DNA of 40,011 nt from Ruminococcus sp. GTDB taxonomy: Bacteria; Bacillota; Clostridia; Oscillospirales; Acutalibacteraceae. Positions 1-8,009 of the stretch are shown here, piece by piece. Each line of letters begins with the position of its first letter. The first letter of the stretch is position 1. The position numbers and the translations under genes are program-made. The notes beneath the pieces were generated by a model. That model was not told the DNA's origin and searched no databases. It worked only from the letters and a program-made list of their open reading frames with translations. The stretch spans positions 1 through 40,011 of the forward strand of contig JAFTGC010000047.1 of assembly GCA_017458105.1 (NCBI GenBank). The letters are read 5' to 3'.

Positions 1-60
1 AAGTCTCCGAGAGAGTTCCTTAAACACTTCCTTGATACCGGCGAAGTTGTTTTTTCTTAA
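1..60 (+). CDS. C-terminal tail of an unidentified protein (cut by window edge)
   Basis: Reading from base 1 in frame 1 gives 19 residues ending at a TAA stop at 58-60, with the tail SPREFLKHFLDTGEVVFS. The open frame, immediately followed by non-coding-looking sequence, suggests the true 3' end of a gene that begins left of the window. I do not recognise the family from so short a piece. It lies on the same strand as the small ORF at 131 and could be in the same transcript. Confidence 0.5.
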   Translation, partial: KSPREFLKHFLDTGEVVFS

Positions 61-130
61 TGTGTAACTAATCATTGACAAACCTACATGCCAGCAAAAT
101 GTATATTATTCATTGTTGTTGAGGCGGTAT

Positions 131-304
131 ATGAAACACGATACAAAATTATTGGTTGTGTCTGCATATACCGGAGAAAAAAAGAAAGGGAATCTTACGC
201 AAGCGCCGGATGATATGTCCGAAAACATATCCCCAAGTTTTACGCCCGAAACGGACTTGCTTCTCAATTCCCTTGACAATAGTATAGATGATTATATCCA
301 ATAA
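131..304 (+). CDS. small hypothetical protein, 57 aa
   Basis: This is a short ORF beginning at ATG 131, preceded six bases earlier by a purine-rich ribosome site (GAGGCGG at 121-127), which makes translation plausible. A TTG start at 113 would add six residues but has no comparable site. The product is polar, has a lysine-rich patch (GEKKKG) in the first third and an acidic, Asn/Asp/Ser-rich C-terminus, and shows no signal peptide or membrane segment. I do not recognise it. It may belong with the truncated gene at the left edge rather than with the arginine genes, since a 380-base gap with its own promoters separates it from argG. Confidence 0.4.
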   Translation: MKHDTKLLVVSAYTGEKKKGNLTQAPDDMSENISPSFTPETDLLLNSLDNSIDDYIQ

Positions 305-341
305 ATCAATGGTTAAAATTCCCAAAATTCCGACCGTGATA

Positions 342-370
342 TTGACAACCGTGCTATACTTGCCTATGCA
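342..370 (+). promoter_or_regulatory. candidate upstream promoter P1 of argG
   Basis: A perfect -35 TTGACA (342-347) is followed after exactly 17 bases by TATGCA (365-370), a weaker -10. Transcription would start near 377, just before the AT-rich palindrome at 405-428, which then sits where a repressor would block. No gene other than argG lies downstream on this strand, so this would give argG a roughly 300-base leader. Confidence 0.4.
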
Positions 371-404
371 ATGCGGAACCTCAGCTGTGACAGTTGAGAT
401 GTAT

Positions 405-428
405 AATTATGTATAATTATACATAATT
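405..428 (+). promoter_or_regulatory. 24-bp perfect palindrome, candidate ArgR (ARG box) operator
   Basis: Bases 405-428 read identically on both strands; the core at 410-423 is TGTATAATTATACA. A second, imperfect copy (TGTATAATTATGTA) sits at 400-413, overlapping it. ArgR/AhrC binds pairs of 18-bp palindromes of the general form TGnAT-A/T-rich-ATnCA, usually two copies close together, so spacing, base composition and position upstream of argG all fit. The assignment to ArgR is inference. Confidence 0.5.
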
Positions 429-586
429 TATGTATATATTCATTTTGCGTGTTTCAACCGTTTTGTAACTTATGAATAGTTTGTTAATAAGTATTTTTGT
501 AATCTCAAAATTTTGTTATTAATAAGACCTAAAAACATTAAAATTGTGTATCAAAATTATCATTATTTTACAATTCGGTAAATATT

Positions 587-600
587 TGAATAAATATGCA
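587..600 (+). promoter_or_regulatory. ARG-box-like site next to the argG promoter
   Basis: TGAATAAATATGCA at 587-600 matches the Gram-positive ARG box pattern (TGAAT, A/T-rich centre, ATKCA) in both half-sites. It lies nine bases upstream of the -35 box of the proximal argG promoter. Together with the palindrome at 405-428 it gives two candidate operators about 180 bases apart. Confidence 0.5.
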
Positions 601-608
601 AAAACCAC

Positions 609-636
609 TTGCAATTTGCTCCGATTCGTGTATAAT
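609..636 (+). promoter_or_regulatory. proximal argG promoter P2
   Basis: TTGCAA (609-614), a 16-base spacer whose end reads GTG, and a perfect TATAAT (631-636). Transcription would begin near 643, leaving a leader of about 43 bases before the argG ATG. The AAAGGA at 671-676 is the argG ribosome site. Confidence 0.7.
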
Positions 637-685
637 GGATTACAGAAAAACAAATCGGCATTTTGCTGTGAAAGGATAAATAGAA

Positions 686-1909
686 ATGGCAGATACAAGT
701 ATTAAAAAAGTAGTTCTCGCTTATTCCGGCGGACTTGACACATCAATCATCATTCCTTGGCTTAAAGAAAATTACAATAACTGCGAGGTTATTGCGGTTT
801 CGGGCAATGTAGGTCAGGGCACAGAGCTTGACGGCCTTGAAGAAAAGGCTATAAAAACAGGTGCAAGCAAGCTGTATATCGAGGATTTAACAAAGGAATT
901 CATTGAAGATTATGTTTTTGAAACAGTAAAGGCCGACGCTGTTTACGAGGGCAAGTACCTGCTCGGCACATCTTTTGCAAGACCGATCATTGCAAAAAGA
1001 CTTGTTGAGATAGCTAAGGCAGAGGGTGCCGACGCTATTTGCCACGGCTGCACAGGCAAGGGCAACGACCAGGTTCGTTTTGAGCTTGCAATCAAGGCGT
1101 ATGCCCCTAATATGAAGATTATTGCCCCTTGGAGAACATGGGAGTTCAAGTCCCGTGATGACGAGATTGACTATGCGGAGAAGATGGGTATTCCGCTGAA
1201 AATAAACAGAGAAACAAACTACTCAAAGGATAAGAACCTTTGGCACTTAAGCCACGAAGGTCTTGACCTTGAAGATCCGGCTAACGAGCCTAAGTATGAC
1301 GACCCTAACTTCCTTGAGCTGGGGGTTTCGCCTGAGCAGGCTCCGGATAAGCCGACATATATCACACTTCACTTTGAAAAGGGTATCCCTACAGCTGTTG
1401 ACGGCGTAGAGCTTGACGGTGTTTCAATTGTTGAAAAGCTCAACGAGGTTGGCGGTGCAAACGGCATCGGTATTACAGATATGATCGAAAACCGCCTTGT
1501 AGGTATGAAGAGCCGCGGTGTTTATGAAACACCGGGCGGCACAATCCTTTACTATGCACACAAAAAGCTTGAGGAGCTTACACTCGACAGAGATACATTC
1601 CATTATATGGAGCTTGTTTCAAACCGCTTTGCCGAGCTTGTTTACTTCGGTCAGTGGTACACACCGCTTCGTGAGGCTCTTTCGGCATTTGTTGACCAGG
1701 TAAACACTGTTGTTACAGGTGATGTTAAGCTTAAACTGTACAAGGGCAACATCATTGATGCAGGGGTGACTTCTCCGTTCTCACTCTATGATGAGGATAT
1801 AGCAACATTTGACGAGGACGAAGTTTACGATCAGAACGACAGCGCAGGCTTTATTAACCTGTTTGGTCTGCCGATTAAGGTTCGTGCTAAGAAGGGTTTT
1901 ATCAAGTAA
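686..1909 (+). CDS. argG: argininosuccinate synthase
   Basis: ArgG joins citrulline and aspartate at the cost of ATP (to AMP and pyrophosphate) to make argininosuccinate, the penultimate step of arginine synthesis, in the cytosol. The 407-residue length is normal for the family. The N-terminal ATP pyrophosphatase P-loop AYSGGLDTS is at residues 12-20, and the family stretches [13 protein letters not shown] and LGTSFARP are clear. The start at ATG 686 is supported by AAAGGA at 671. It is the first gene of an arginine operon and is followed by a strong hairpin before argH. Candidate ArgR boxes upstream suggest arginine repression. Confidence 0.97.
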   Translation: MADTSIKKVVLAYSGGLDTSIIIPWLKENYNNCEVIAVSGNVGQGTELDGLEEKAIKTGASKLYIEDLTKEFIEDYVFETVKADAVYEGKYLLGTSFARPIIAKRLVEIAKAEGADAICHGCTGKGNDQVRFELAIKAYAPNMKIIAPWRTWEFKSRDDEIDYAEKMGIPLKINRETNYSKDKNLWHLSHEGLDLEDPANEPKYDDPNFLELGVSPEQAPDKPTYITLHFEKGIPTAVDGVELDGVSIVEKLNEVGGANGIGITDMIENRLVGMKSRGVYETPGGTILYYAHKKLEELTLDRDTFHYMELVSNRFAELVYFGQWYTPLREALSAFVDQVNTVVTGDVKLKLYKGNIIDAGVTSPFSLYDEDIATFDEDEVYDQNDSAGFINLFGLPIKVRAKKGFIK

Positions 1910-1929
1910 GATAAAGTTTTCAGCGATAT

Positions 1930-1960
1930 ATAAAGTCCGCAGTGTGCTTGCGGACTTTAT
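1930..1960 (+). terminator. strong hairpin between argG and argH
   Basis: The 12-base arms ATAAAGTCCGCA (1930-1941) and TGCGGACTTTAT (1949-1960) pair perfectly around a 7-base loop. The sequence after the stem is only moderately T-rich (GTCATTTATT), so this may be a leaky terminator or an RNA-stabilising hairpin that lowers argH and downstream expression relative to argG. Confidence 0.6.
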
Positions 1961-2046
1961 GTCATTTATTAAAAACCAGTGTTTTTGGCAAATGTGCCGT
2001 TTTGTGTGCCGTTGTATGCCAAAAAATAAAGTAACGGGGTGTAAAA

Positions 2047-3432
2047 ATGCAACTATGGCAGGGAAGGTTTAAAAAATCTCTTTCAAAAACCACCAATGAT
2101 TTTAACTCGTCAATATCCTTCGATTCAAGAATGTTCAAGCAGGATATTGCCGGTTCTATAGCTCACGCAACTATGCTCGGCGAAACGGGCATTATCAAAA
2201 AGGAAGAATCCGCCAATATCATCAAAGGGCTCAAGGGCATCCTCAAGGATATACTCAACGGTGATCTTGTTTTTGATATGGAGTGCGAGGATATTCATAC
2301 TTTTATAGAGGGCGAGCTCACCAAAAGAATCGGTGACGACGGCAAGCGTTTGCATACGGCAAGAAGCCGTAACGACCAGGTGGCACTTGATGTAAAGCTG
2401 TACCTGCGTGGCGAGGTTGAGGAGATAATAAACCTCCTTAAGGATTTGATTGAAGTTATCTCCGACAAAGCTCTTGAATATTACGACACCGTTATGCCGG
2501 GTTATACCCACCTGCAGAGGGCTCAGCCGATAACCTTCGGTCACCACCTGCTCGCATACGGCGAGATGTTTATGAGGGATTTGTCAAGACTTTATGACTG
2601 CAAAAAAAGGATGAACACAAATCCGCTCGGCTCCTGTGCTCTTGCAGGTACAACCTACCCGATTGACAGGAACCTTACCTCTGAACTGCTCGGTTTTGAC
2701 GCACCTTCAAATAACTCGCTTGACGGTGTTTCCGACAGGGACTTCTGCCTTGAAATTGCAAGCGACCTTTCAATTATAATGGTGCATCTGTCCAGATTTT
2801 CAGAAGAAATGATTATGTGGTGCAGTTGGGAGTTTAAGTTTGTCGAGCTTGACGACGCATTCTCGACAGGTTCTTCAATTATGCCACAAAAGAAAAACCC
2901 CGACATTGCCGAGCTTGTAAGGGGCAAAAGCGGAAGAGTGTTTGGCGATACAATGGCACTTCTCACCGCTATGAAGGGCATCGCACTTGCTTATAATAAG
3001 GATATGCAGGAGGATAAAGAGGCAATTTTTGACGCCGTTGATTCGGTTAAAATGTGCCTGATTTCGTTTACTCCTATGCTCGATACAATGACTGTTCTCA
3101 AGGATAAAATGAGAAAAGCCGCCGCAGGCGGATTTATCAACGCAACCGACTGTGCGGATTACCTCACCAAAAAGGGTGTTCCGTTCCGTGACGCTTACAA
3201 GGCAACGGGCGCTTTGGTTGCAAGGTGCATTGACCTTGATACCGACCTTGAGGGACTTCCGCTTGAAGAATATAAGGCGGTTCACCCTGTGTTTGACGAG
3301 GGTGTTTATGAGGCAATAAACCTTGAAAAATGTGTTGCCGACAGAACCTCTTTCGGCGGTCCTGCTCCTCAGAATGTAAAGGCTCAGGCTGAAAAACTTA
3401 AAGAAAGAATTAAGGAATTTGATAATGATTAA
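2047..3432 (+). CDS. argH: argininosuccinate lyase
   Basis: ArgH splits argininosuccinate into arginine and fumarate, completing the pathway. It is 461 residues, the usual size for this fumarase/aspartase-superfamily homotetramer. The superfamily signature GSSIMPQKKNPD is at residues 275-286 and contains the flexible catalytic serine loop. The conserved TARSRNDQVALD and GYTHLQRAQPITFGHH stretches are also present. ATG 2047 follows an ACGGGGTG ribosome site. Its last codons overlap the start of argC, so the two are probably translationally coupled. Confidence 0.97.
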   Translation: MQLWQGRFKKSLSKTTNDFNSSISFDSRMFKQDIAGSIAHATMLGETGIIKKEESANIIKGLKGILKDILNGDLVFDMECEDIHTFIEGELTKRIGDDGKRLHTARSRNDQVALDVKLYLRGEVEEIINLLKDLIEVISDKALEYYDTVMPGYTHLQRAQPITFGHHLLAYGEMFMRDLSRLYDCKKRMNTNPLGSCALAGTTYPIDRNLTSELLGFDAPSNNSLDGVSDRDFCLEIASDLSIIMVHLSRFSEEMIMWCSWEFKFVELDDAFSTGSSIMPQKKNPDIAELVRGKSGRVFGDTMALLTAMKGIALAYNKDMQEDKEAIFDAVDSVKMCLISFTPMLDTMTVLKDKMRKAAAGGFINATDCADYLTKKGVPFRDAYKATGALVARCIDLDTDLEGLPLEEYKAVHPVFDEGVYEAINLEKCVADRTSFGGPAPQNVKAQAEKLKERIKEFDND

Positions 3433-4459
3433 AGTAGGAATAATCGGTGCAACAGGCTATGCGGGAGCAGAGCTTGTTCGCCTTATTACAACTCACCCGC
3501 AGGCTGAGGTTGCGGCGGTAAGCTCCGTCAGCTTTGAGGGTAAAAAACTTAGTGATGTATATAAAAGCTATGTCAATATAAATGATATGATCTGCGAAAA
3601 CGCAGATTCAGTTGTGGAAAAGTCGGATGTTGTCTTTGCGGCACTTCCTCACGGTCTTAGTCAGGAGCTTGCAAAAACCTGCTATGACAGCGGTAAGGTG
3701 TTTATCGACCTCGGTGCGGATTTTCGCCTTAAAAGCGAGGAAGAGTACAAACAGTGGTACAACGGCGAGTTCATTCACAAAGACTTGCACGAACAGGCAG
3801 TTTACGGTTTGCCTGAATTTTTCAGGGATAAAATCAAGGGTGCAAAGGTTATAGCCAACCCGGGCTGTTACACAACCTGCTCACCGCTTGCTATTGTGCC
3901 TGCACTTTCAGCCGGAATCATCGAAACAAAGGGCATTATCTGCGACTGCAAAAGCGGTGTAACAGGTGCAGGCAGAGGGCTTTCTCAGGGCAATCACTAT
4001 CCTGAGCTTAACGAGGGCTTTCACCCTTACAAGGTGGCTTCGCACCGCCATACTCCTGAAATTGAGCAGACTTTATCTTATTTTGCAGACGAAAAGGTTA
4101 CAATCACCTTTGTTCCGCATCTGCTCCCTGTAAACAGAGGAATCCTCGCAACTTGCTATGCTCCGCTTAAAAAGGATGTTTCTATCGAAGAACTGCACAG
4201 CGTGTATGAGGAATTCTATCAGGGCGAGTATTTTATCAGACTGCTTGACAACGGTCAGACCGCCGACATTCACAATGTCAAGTACAGCAACTTCTGCGAT
4301 ATTTCGCTTCATCTTGATAAGCGTGCAAATCTGCTTGTGGCGGTTTCGGCAATTGATAATATGGTAAAAGGTGCGGCAGGTCAGGCAGTGCAGAATATGA
4401 ACATTATTTTTGGTCTTGACGAAAAAACAGGACTGGAGATTGTTCCGCCGGCTTTCTAA
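3425..4459 (+). CDS. argC: N-acetyl-gamma-glutamyl-phosphate reductase
   Basis: ArgC reduces N-acetylglutamyl phosphate to the semialdehyde with NADPH. The N-terminal Rossmann motif VGIIGATGYAGAEL is at residues 4-17 and the catalytic cysteine is Cys148 in IANPGCYTT; later KSGVTGAGRG and SHRHTPEIEQ are family landmarks. I start it at ATG 3425 (344 aa), where an AAGGA at 3412 is well placed; a TTG at 3419 is less likely. The first eight bases overlap argH, which indicates one operon. Nothing essential is missing. Confidence 0.96.
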   Translation: MIKVGIIGATGYAGAELVRLITTHPQAEVAAVSSVSFEGKKLSDVYKSYVNINDMICENADSVVEKSDVVFAALPHGLSQELAKTCYDSGKVFIDLGADFRLKSEEEYKQWYNGEFIHKDLHEQAVYGLPEFFRDKIKGAKVIANPGCYTTCSPLAIVPALSAGIIETKGIICDCKSGVTGAGRGLSQGNHYPELNEGFHPYKVASHRHTPEIEQTLSYFADEKVTITFVPHLLPVNRGILATCYAPLKKDVSIEELHSVYEEFYQGEYFIRLLDNGQTADIHNVKYSNFCDISLHLDKRANLLVAVSAIDNMVKGAAGQAVQNMNIIFGLDEKTGLEIVPPAF

Positions 4460-4534
4460 AATCAGCCACAATATTTGTGCTAATCATTATATACAGACAG
4501 TGCTTTAAAGTAACATATACAGAGAGGTATTATT

Positions 4535-5755
4535 ATGGACTTTAAATTTATTGACGGTACAATTACAACCACCCAGGGCTTCACCGGGGCTGCTATCTGC
4601 GGCGGAATCAAAGAGGGCAGTGACAAAAAAGATATTATGATGGTCAAAAGCGAGGTGCCTTGCAGTGCGGCGGCGGTTTACACCAAAAATCTGGTTCAGT
4701 CCGACGCTATCAAGGTAACCAAGGCTCACCTTGCCGACGGCAAAGCTCAGGCTATCATTGCAAACAGTGGCAACGCAAACACCTGCAATGCAAACGGCTA
4801 CGAAACCGCCGACAGAGTCAGCAAGCTGTGTGCCTCTGTTCTCGGTATTAAGGACGAGGATGTTATTGTGGCTTCAACCGGCGTTATCGGCGTTCCTATG
4901 CCACTTTTGCCGTTTGAAAAGAACCTTTTCCTGATGAAGCGTCTTATGAGCATCGACAACGGCTACGACTGTGCCGAGGCTATTATGACAACCGACACAA
5001 TACGCAAGGATGTTGCCGCAAAAATGACAATCGACGGCAAAATCGTTACAATCGGCGGTATTGCCAAGGGCAGTGGTATGATTCATATTAATATGGGTAC
5101 AATGCTTGCGTTTATAACAACCGATGTTGCAATCAGCCCTGAAATGCTCAGAGAGTCGCTCAACGAAGCTGTCGAGGACAGCCTTAATATGGTTTCGGTT
5201 GACGGTGACACCTCCACAAACGATACACTTGCAGTGCTTGCAAACGGACTTGCAGGCAATAAAGAAATTACAACTAAAAATGACGATTATAAGGAGTTCA
5301 CACAGGGGCTTACCGAGGCTCTCAAGTCGCTGGCAAAGCAAATTGCCAAGGACGGCGAAGGTGCTACAAAACTCTTGATTGCCAATGTTTCGGGTGCTAA
5401 AACAAAGGCTGACGCAAGAAAAATCGCAAAAACAGTTGTTGGCTCGTCACTTGTAAAAACAGCAATGTTCGGCAGCGACGCAAACTGGGGCAGAATTTTG
5501 TGTGCAATCGGCTACAGCGGTGCCGAGGTTGATGTAACCAAGGTTAAGCTCACATTCGAGAGCGTCAACGGCACTTTGCTTGTCTGCGAAAACGGTGCAG
5601 GGGTTGGCTTTGATGAAGATGTGGCAAAGAGTGTTCTTTCAGCTGAAACAATCATCATTAAAATCGAACTCGGTGACGGCGAGGACTACGCCGACGCTTA
5701 CGGCTGTGACCTGACATATGACTATGTAAAGATTAACGGTGATTACAGAACCTGA
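4535..5755 (+). CDS. argJ: bifunctional glutamate N-acetyltransferase / ornithine acetyltransferase
   Basis: ArgJ moves the acetyl group from N-acetylornithine to glutamate, making the pathway cyclic. The enzyme is made as a precursor that cuts itself before a conserved threonine, which becomes the nucleophile. Here that is Thr189 in KGSGMIHINMGTML; the residue before it is Gly rather than the commoner Ala. The oxyanion-hole pair STGVIG (residues 114-119) is present. The protein has 406 residues, a normal length, with ATG 4535 preceded by GAGAGG. A 75-base gap separates it from argC without a clear terminator, so it is probably co-transcribed. Whether it is truly bifunctional or only recycles acetyl groups cannot be read from sequence. 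Confidence 0.95.
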   Translation: MDFKFIDGTITTTQGFTGAAICGGIKEGSDKKDIMMVKSEVPCSAAAVYTKNLVQSDAIKVTKAHLADGKAQAIIANSGNANTCNANGYETADRVSKLCASVLGIKDEDVIVASTGVIGVPMPLLPFEKNLFLMKRLMSIDNGYDCAEAIMTTDTIRKDVAAKMTIDGKIVTIGGIAKGSGMIHINMGTMLAFITTDVAISPEMLRESLNEAVEDSLNMVSVDGDTSTNDTLAVLANGLAGNKEITTKNDDYKEFTQGLTEALKSLAKQIAKDGEGATKLLIANVSGAKTKADARKIAKTVVGSSLVKTAMFGSDANWGRILCAIGYSGAEVDVTKVKLTFESVNGTLLVCENGAGVGFDEDVAKSVLSAETIIIKIELGDGEDYADAYGCDLTYDYVKINGDYRT

Positions 5756-5786
5756 TTGTCAGCGATAAAATAATGGGAGAACTAAA

Positions 5787-6695
5787 ATGTATTCACACAG
5801 AAAAAGCATTTACAGTCAAGCTACATTAAAAATATTAAATATTTTGTCTAAGGTTTTTTTAACGCTGGCAATTATTATGATAATTATAGCAGGGGTGAGC
5901 TTTTTTATCGCTTGGAACGGTAGTTCCGATGTTGAAAAGATAATCAAGGACGGCGAAGTTACTACGGCACAGATTGTTGAGCACAGCAGTTCGCCTTATA
6001 TGAAAACCACTATAAACGGGGTAACAAAACGCTATTACAAGGCGGAGGTCAGCTATATGGTTGATTTTGAGGAGTACACCTGTTCTGATGTGAATGTTAC
6101 CGAAGCCGATATTGCGGACGGTTATGTTGATGTATATTATCTGCCGAATAAACCCGAAAATGCTGTTACCGATATAGGAACAGTACAGCTTGTTCCGATT
6201 ATTATCGGCAGTGTTGCGAGCGGAGTCGGTTTTATATTCCTGATTGTAGGCATCGTGTTCCTTTTCAGCGTGAAGAGAAAGAAGAAGTACATTCTGAACC
6301 TTCCGAACAGCTTCGTAAACGGAAATCAGCAATATCAGCAGAATAATCAGCCTGTGCAGGGCGGATACCCTCAGTACACTGAAAATCCGCAGAATCAGCA
6401 ATATCCACAGTATAATCAGCCTGTGCAGGGCGGGTACCCTCAGTACACCGAAAATCCGCAGAACCCGCAATATCCACAGAATTATCAGCCTGTGCAGGGC
6501 GGATACCCTCAGTACACTGAAAATCAGCAGAATCAGCAATATCCGCAGAATTATCAGCCTGTGCAGGGCGGGTACCCTCAGTACACTGAAAATCAGCAGA
6601 ATCAGCAATACCCACAGAATAATCAGCCTGTGCAGGGCGGATATCCTCAATACACCGAAAATCCGCAGAACCCTGCCTCCCCTTGGGAAAAATAA
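5787..6695 (+). CDS. DUF3592-type membrane protein with Q/P/Y-rich repeat tail
   Basis: This is a 302-residue membrane protein of unknown role, inserted between argJ and argB. Transmembrane helices lie at about residues 20-43 and 135-161. Between them is an extracytoplasmic domain of DUF3592 character (residues about 57-130, including TAQIVEH and VDVYYLPNKPENA). After a basic stop-transfer patch (KRKKK, residues 163-167) the cytoplasmic tail consists of five 23-residue repeats of the form QPVQGGYPQYTEN plus QNQQYPQ, from residue 188 to the end. Such Gln/Pro/Tyr-rich tails are low-complexity and probably disordered. The 30-base gap from argJ and the 20-base gap to argB place it in the arg transcript, but nothing in it suggests an arginine function. 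Confidence 0.8.
   Translation: MYSHRKSIYSQATLKILNILSKVFLTLAIIMIIIAGVSFFIAWNGSSDVEKIIKDGEVTTAQIVEHSSSPYMKTTINGVTKRYYKAEVSYMVDFEEYTCSDVNVTEADIADGYVDVYYLPNKPENAVTDIGTVQLVPIIIGSVASGVGFIFLIVGIVFLFSVKRKKKYILNLPNSFVNGNQQYQQNNQPVQGGYPQYTENPQNQQYPQYNQPVQGGYPQYTENPQNPQYPQNYQPVQGGYPQYTENQQNQQYPQNYQPVQGGYPQYTENQQNQQYPQNNQPVQGGYPQYTENPQNPASPWEK
6348..6692 (+). repeat. five tandem 69-bp repeats inside the DUF3592 gene
   Basis: Exactly five units begin at 6348, 6417, 6486, 6555 and 6624, each starting CAGCCTGTGCAGGGCGG. The units differ mainly by single bases, many silent (GGATAC/GGGTAC, CCGCAG/CCACAG), and the last differs in its final residues. The unit is a multiple of three, so gain or loss of copies keeps the frame. 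Confidence 0.95.
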
Positions 6696-6715
6696 ACGGA
6701 AAGAAGAAGAAAGAG

Positions 6716-7567
6716 ATGGACAGTAATTTAACGGCAAAAGTGCTTATCCAGGCAATGCCATATATTCAGAAGTATGCCGGAGAAACTATTGTGGTAAAAT
6801 ACGGTGGCAATGCTATGATAAACGAGGACCTTAAGGCTGCCGTGATGAATGACATAGTGCTTATGCAGCTTGTCGGCGTTAATGTTGTGCTGGTTCACGG
6901 CGGAGGTCCCGAAATTTCGTCAATGCTAAAAAAGGTCGGCATCGAAAGCCGGTTTGTCAACGGTATGCGTGTTACGGACGCACCAACTATGGAAATTGTT
7001 CAGCAGGTGCTTGCCGGCAAGGTCAACAAAAGCCTAACTCAGCACCTCAACCGTTCCGGCGGCAAGGCTATAGGTCTTTGCGGACTCGACGGCAATATGC
7101 TTATGGCTGAAAAAAAGATTTCGGGCGACGACCTCGGCTTTGTGGGCGAGATAACCGAAGTTAATGCAGATGTCATAAACAATTCAATCAACACGGGCTA
7201 TGTTCCTATTATTGCCACCGTAGCAGGCGACTACAACGGCAATGTTTACAATATCAATGCCGACATTGCGGCGGCTCACATTGCCGCAAAAATCGGTGCT
7301 AAAAAGCTAATCCTTATGACGGATATACGCGGTCTTTTAAGGGATAAAGAGGACGAAAATTCGCTCATTTCGGTTGTAAATGTAAGCGAAGTAAGCCAGC
7401 TTAAGCGTGAGGGCATAATCGGCGGAGGTATGATTCCTAAGGTTGACTGCTGTGTCGAAGCGGTTCGCCGCGGCGTTTCCCGTGCTCATATTATAGACGG
7501 CAGGATTGAACATTCAATCCTTATTGAGTTGTTCTCCGATGAAGGAATCGGAACAATGTTCTATTGA
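6716..7567 (+). CDS. argB: acetylglutamate kinase
   Basis: ArgB phosphorylates N-acetylglutamate, the usual feedback-controlled step in organisms that use ArgJ. The 283-residue protein begins MDSNLTAK at ATG 6716, preceded by a purine-rich GAAGAAAGAG. An upstream TTG at 6683 would overlap the previous gene and is unlikely. Landmarks are VKYGGNAM (Lys28) and the phosphate-binding HGGGPE at residues 61-66; NINADIAAAHIAAK and GGGMIPKVD mark the C-terminal half. The N-terminal stretch ahead of the first strand (TAKVLIQAMPYIQKYAG) resembles the helix that mediates hexamer formation in arginine-inhibited kinases, so feedback inhibition is plausible. Confidence 0.96.
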   Translation: MDSNLTAKVLIQAMPYIQKYAGETIVVKYGGNAMINEDLKAAVMNDIVLMQLVGVNVVLVHGGGPEISSMLKKVGIESRFVNGMRVTDAPTMEIVQQVLAGKVNKSLTQHLNRSGGKAIGLCGLDGNMLMAEKKISGDDLGFVGEITEVNADVINNSINTGYVPIIATVAGDYNGNVYNINADIAAAHIAAKIGAKKLILMTDIRGLLRDKEDENSLISVVNVSEVSQLKREGIIGGGMIPKVDCCVEAVRRGVSRAHIIDGRIEHSILIELFSDEGIGTMFY

Positions 7568-7578
7568 TAAAGTTGTTT

Positions 7579-7998
7579 ATGAAAAATTTATTGATAAGAG
7601 AAATGACAATAGAAGATTATGACGAGGTTTTTGCCCTGTGGCAGATTACCACAAAACGAGCCTTGTCCTCTGCCGACAGCAGAGAAAATATATCAAAGTA
7701 CCTCAATCACAACAGGGGGATGTCGCTTGTTGGCATAGTCGGCGGTAAAATCATTGCCACTGTGCTTGCAGGGCATGACGGCAGACGGGGGTTTATTCAC
7801 CATATGGCAGTGAGCCCAGATTTCAGACGCAAGGGCATAGGCAGTAAGCTTGCCCGTGAGGCCGACAAGCGTATAAAAAACGAGGGCATAGCAAAAACTC
7901 ATATTTTCTGTTATAAGAACAACACCCTCGGTCAGCCTTTTTGGCGTGCAATGGGATTTAGCAAAAGGGACGACATAGATGTATTTTCATATGATTAG
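7579..7998 (+). CDS. GNAT-family N-acetyltransferase
   Basis: This is a 139-residue single-domain acetyltransferase of the GNAT superfamily, using acetyl-CoA. Motif A reads HHMAVSPDFRRKGIGSKLA (residues 74-92) with the acetyl-CoA pyrophosphate loop RRKGIG at 83-88. The C-terminal NTLGQPFWRAMGF is the usual motif B region. I use ATG 7579; a TTG at 7564 overlaps argB and lacks support. The substrate is not evident. Its place between argB and argD makes a short N-acetylglutamate synthase that primes the acetyl cycle an attractive but unproven idea; a general RimI-like or small-molecule acetyltransferase is equally possible. Confidence 0.85.
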   Translation: MKNLLIREMTIEDYDEVFALWQITTKRALSSADSRENISKYLNHNRGMSLVGIVGGKIIATVLAGHDGRRGFIHHMAVSPDFRRKGIGSKLAREADKRIKNEGIAKTHIFCYKNNTLGQPFWRAMGFSKRDDIDVFSYD

Positions 7999-8009
7999 GA
8001 TTGGATAAA

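Noticed and set aside
75..107. TTGACA and TATATT ahead of the small ORF at 131
   Set aside because: The spacer is 21 bases, outside the usual 16-18, so I do not call a promoter.
6348..6692. Tandem repeats considered as CRISPR
   Set aside because: The units are contiguous with no unique spacers and lie inside a coding frame.
5859..6737. Long open frame on the minus strand opposite the DUF3592 gene
   Set aside because: It exists only because the 69-bp repeats lack stop codons in reverse. Its product is a repetitive Leu/Ile/Arg-rich sequence without a ribosome site or start context.
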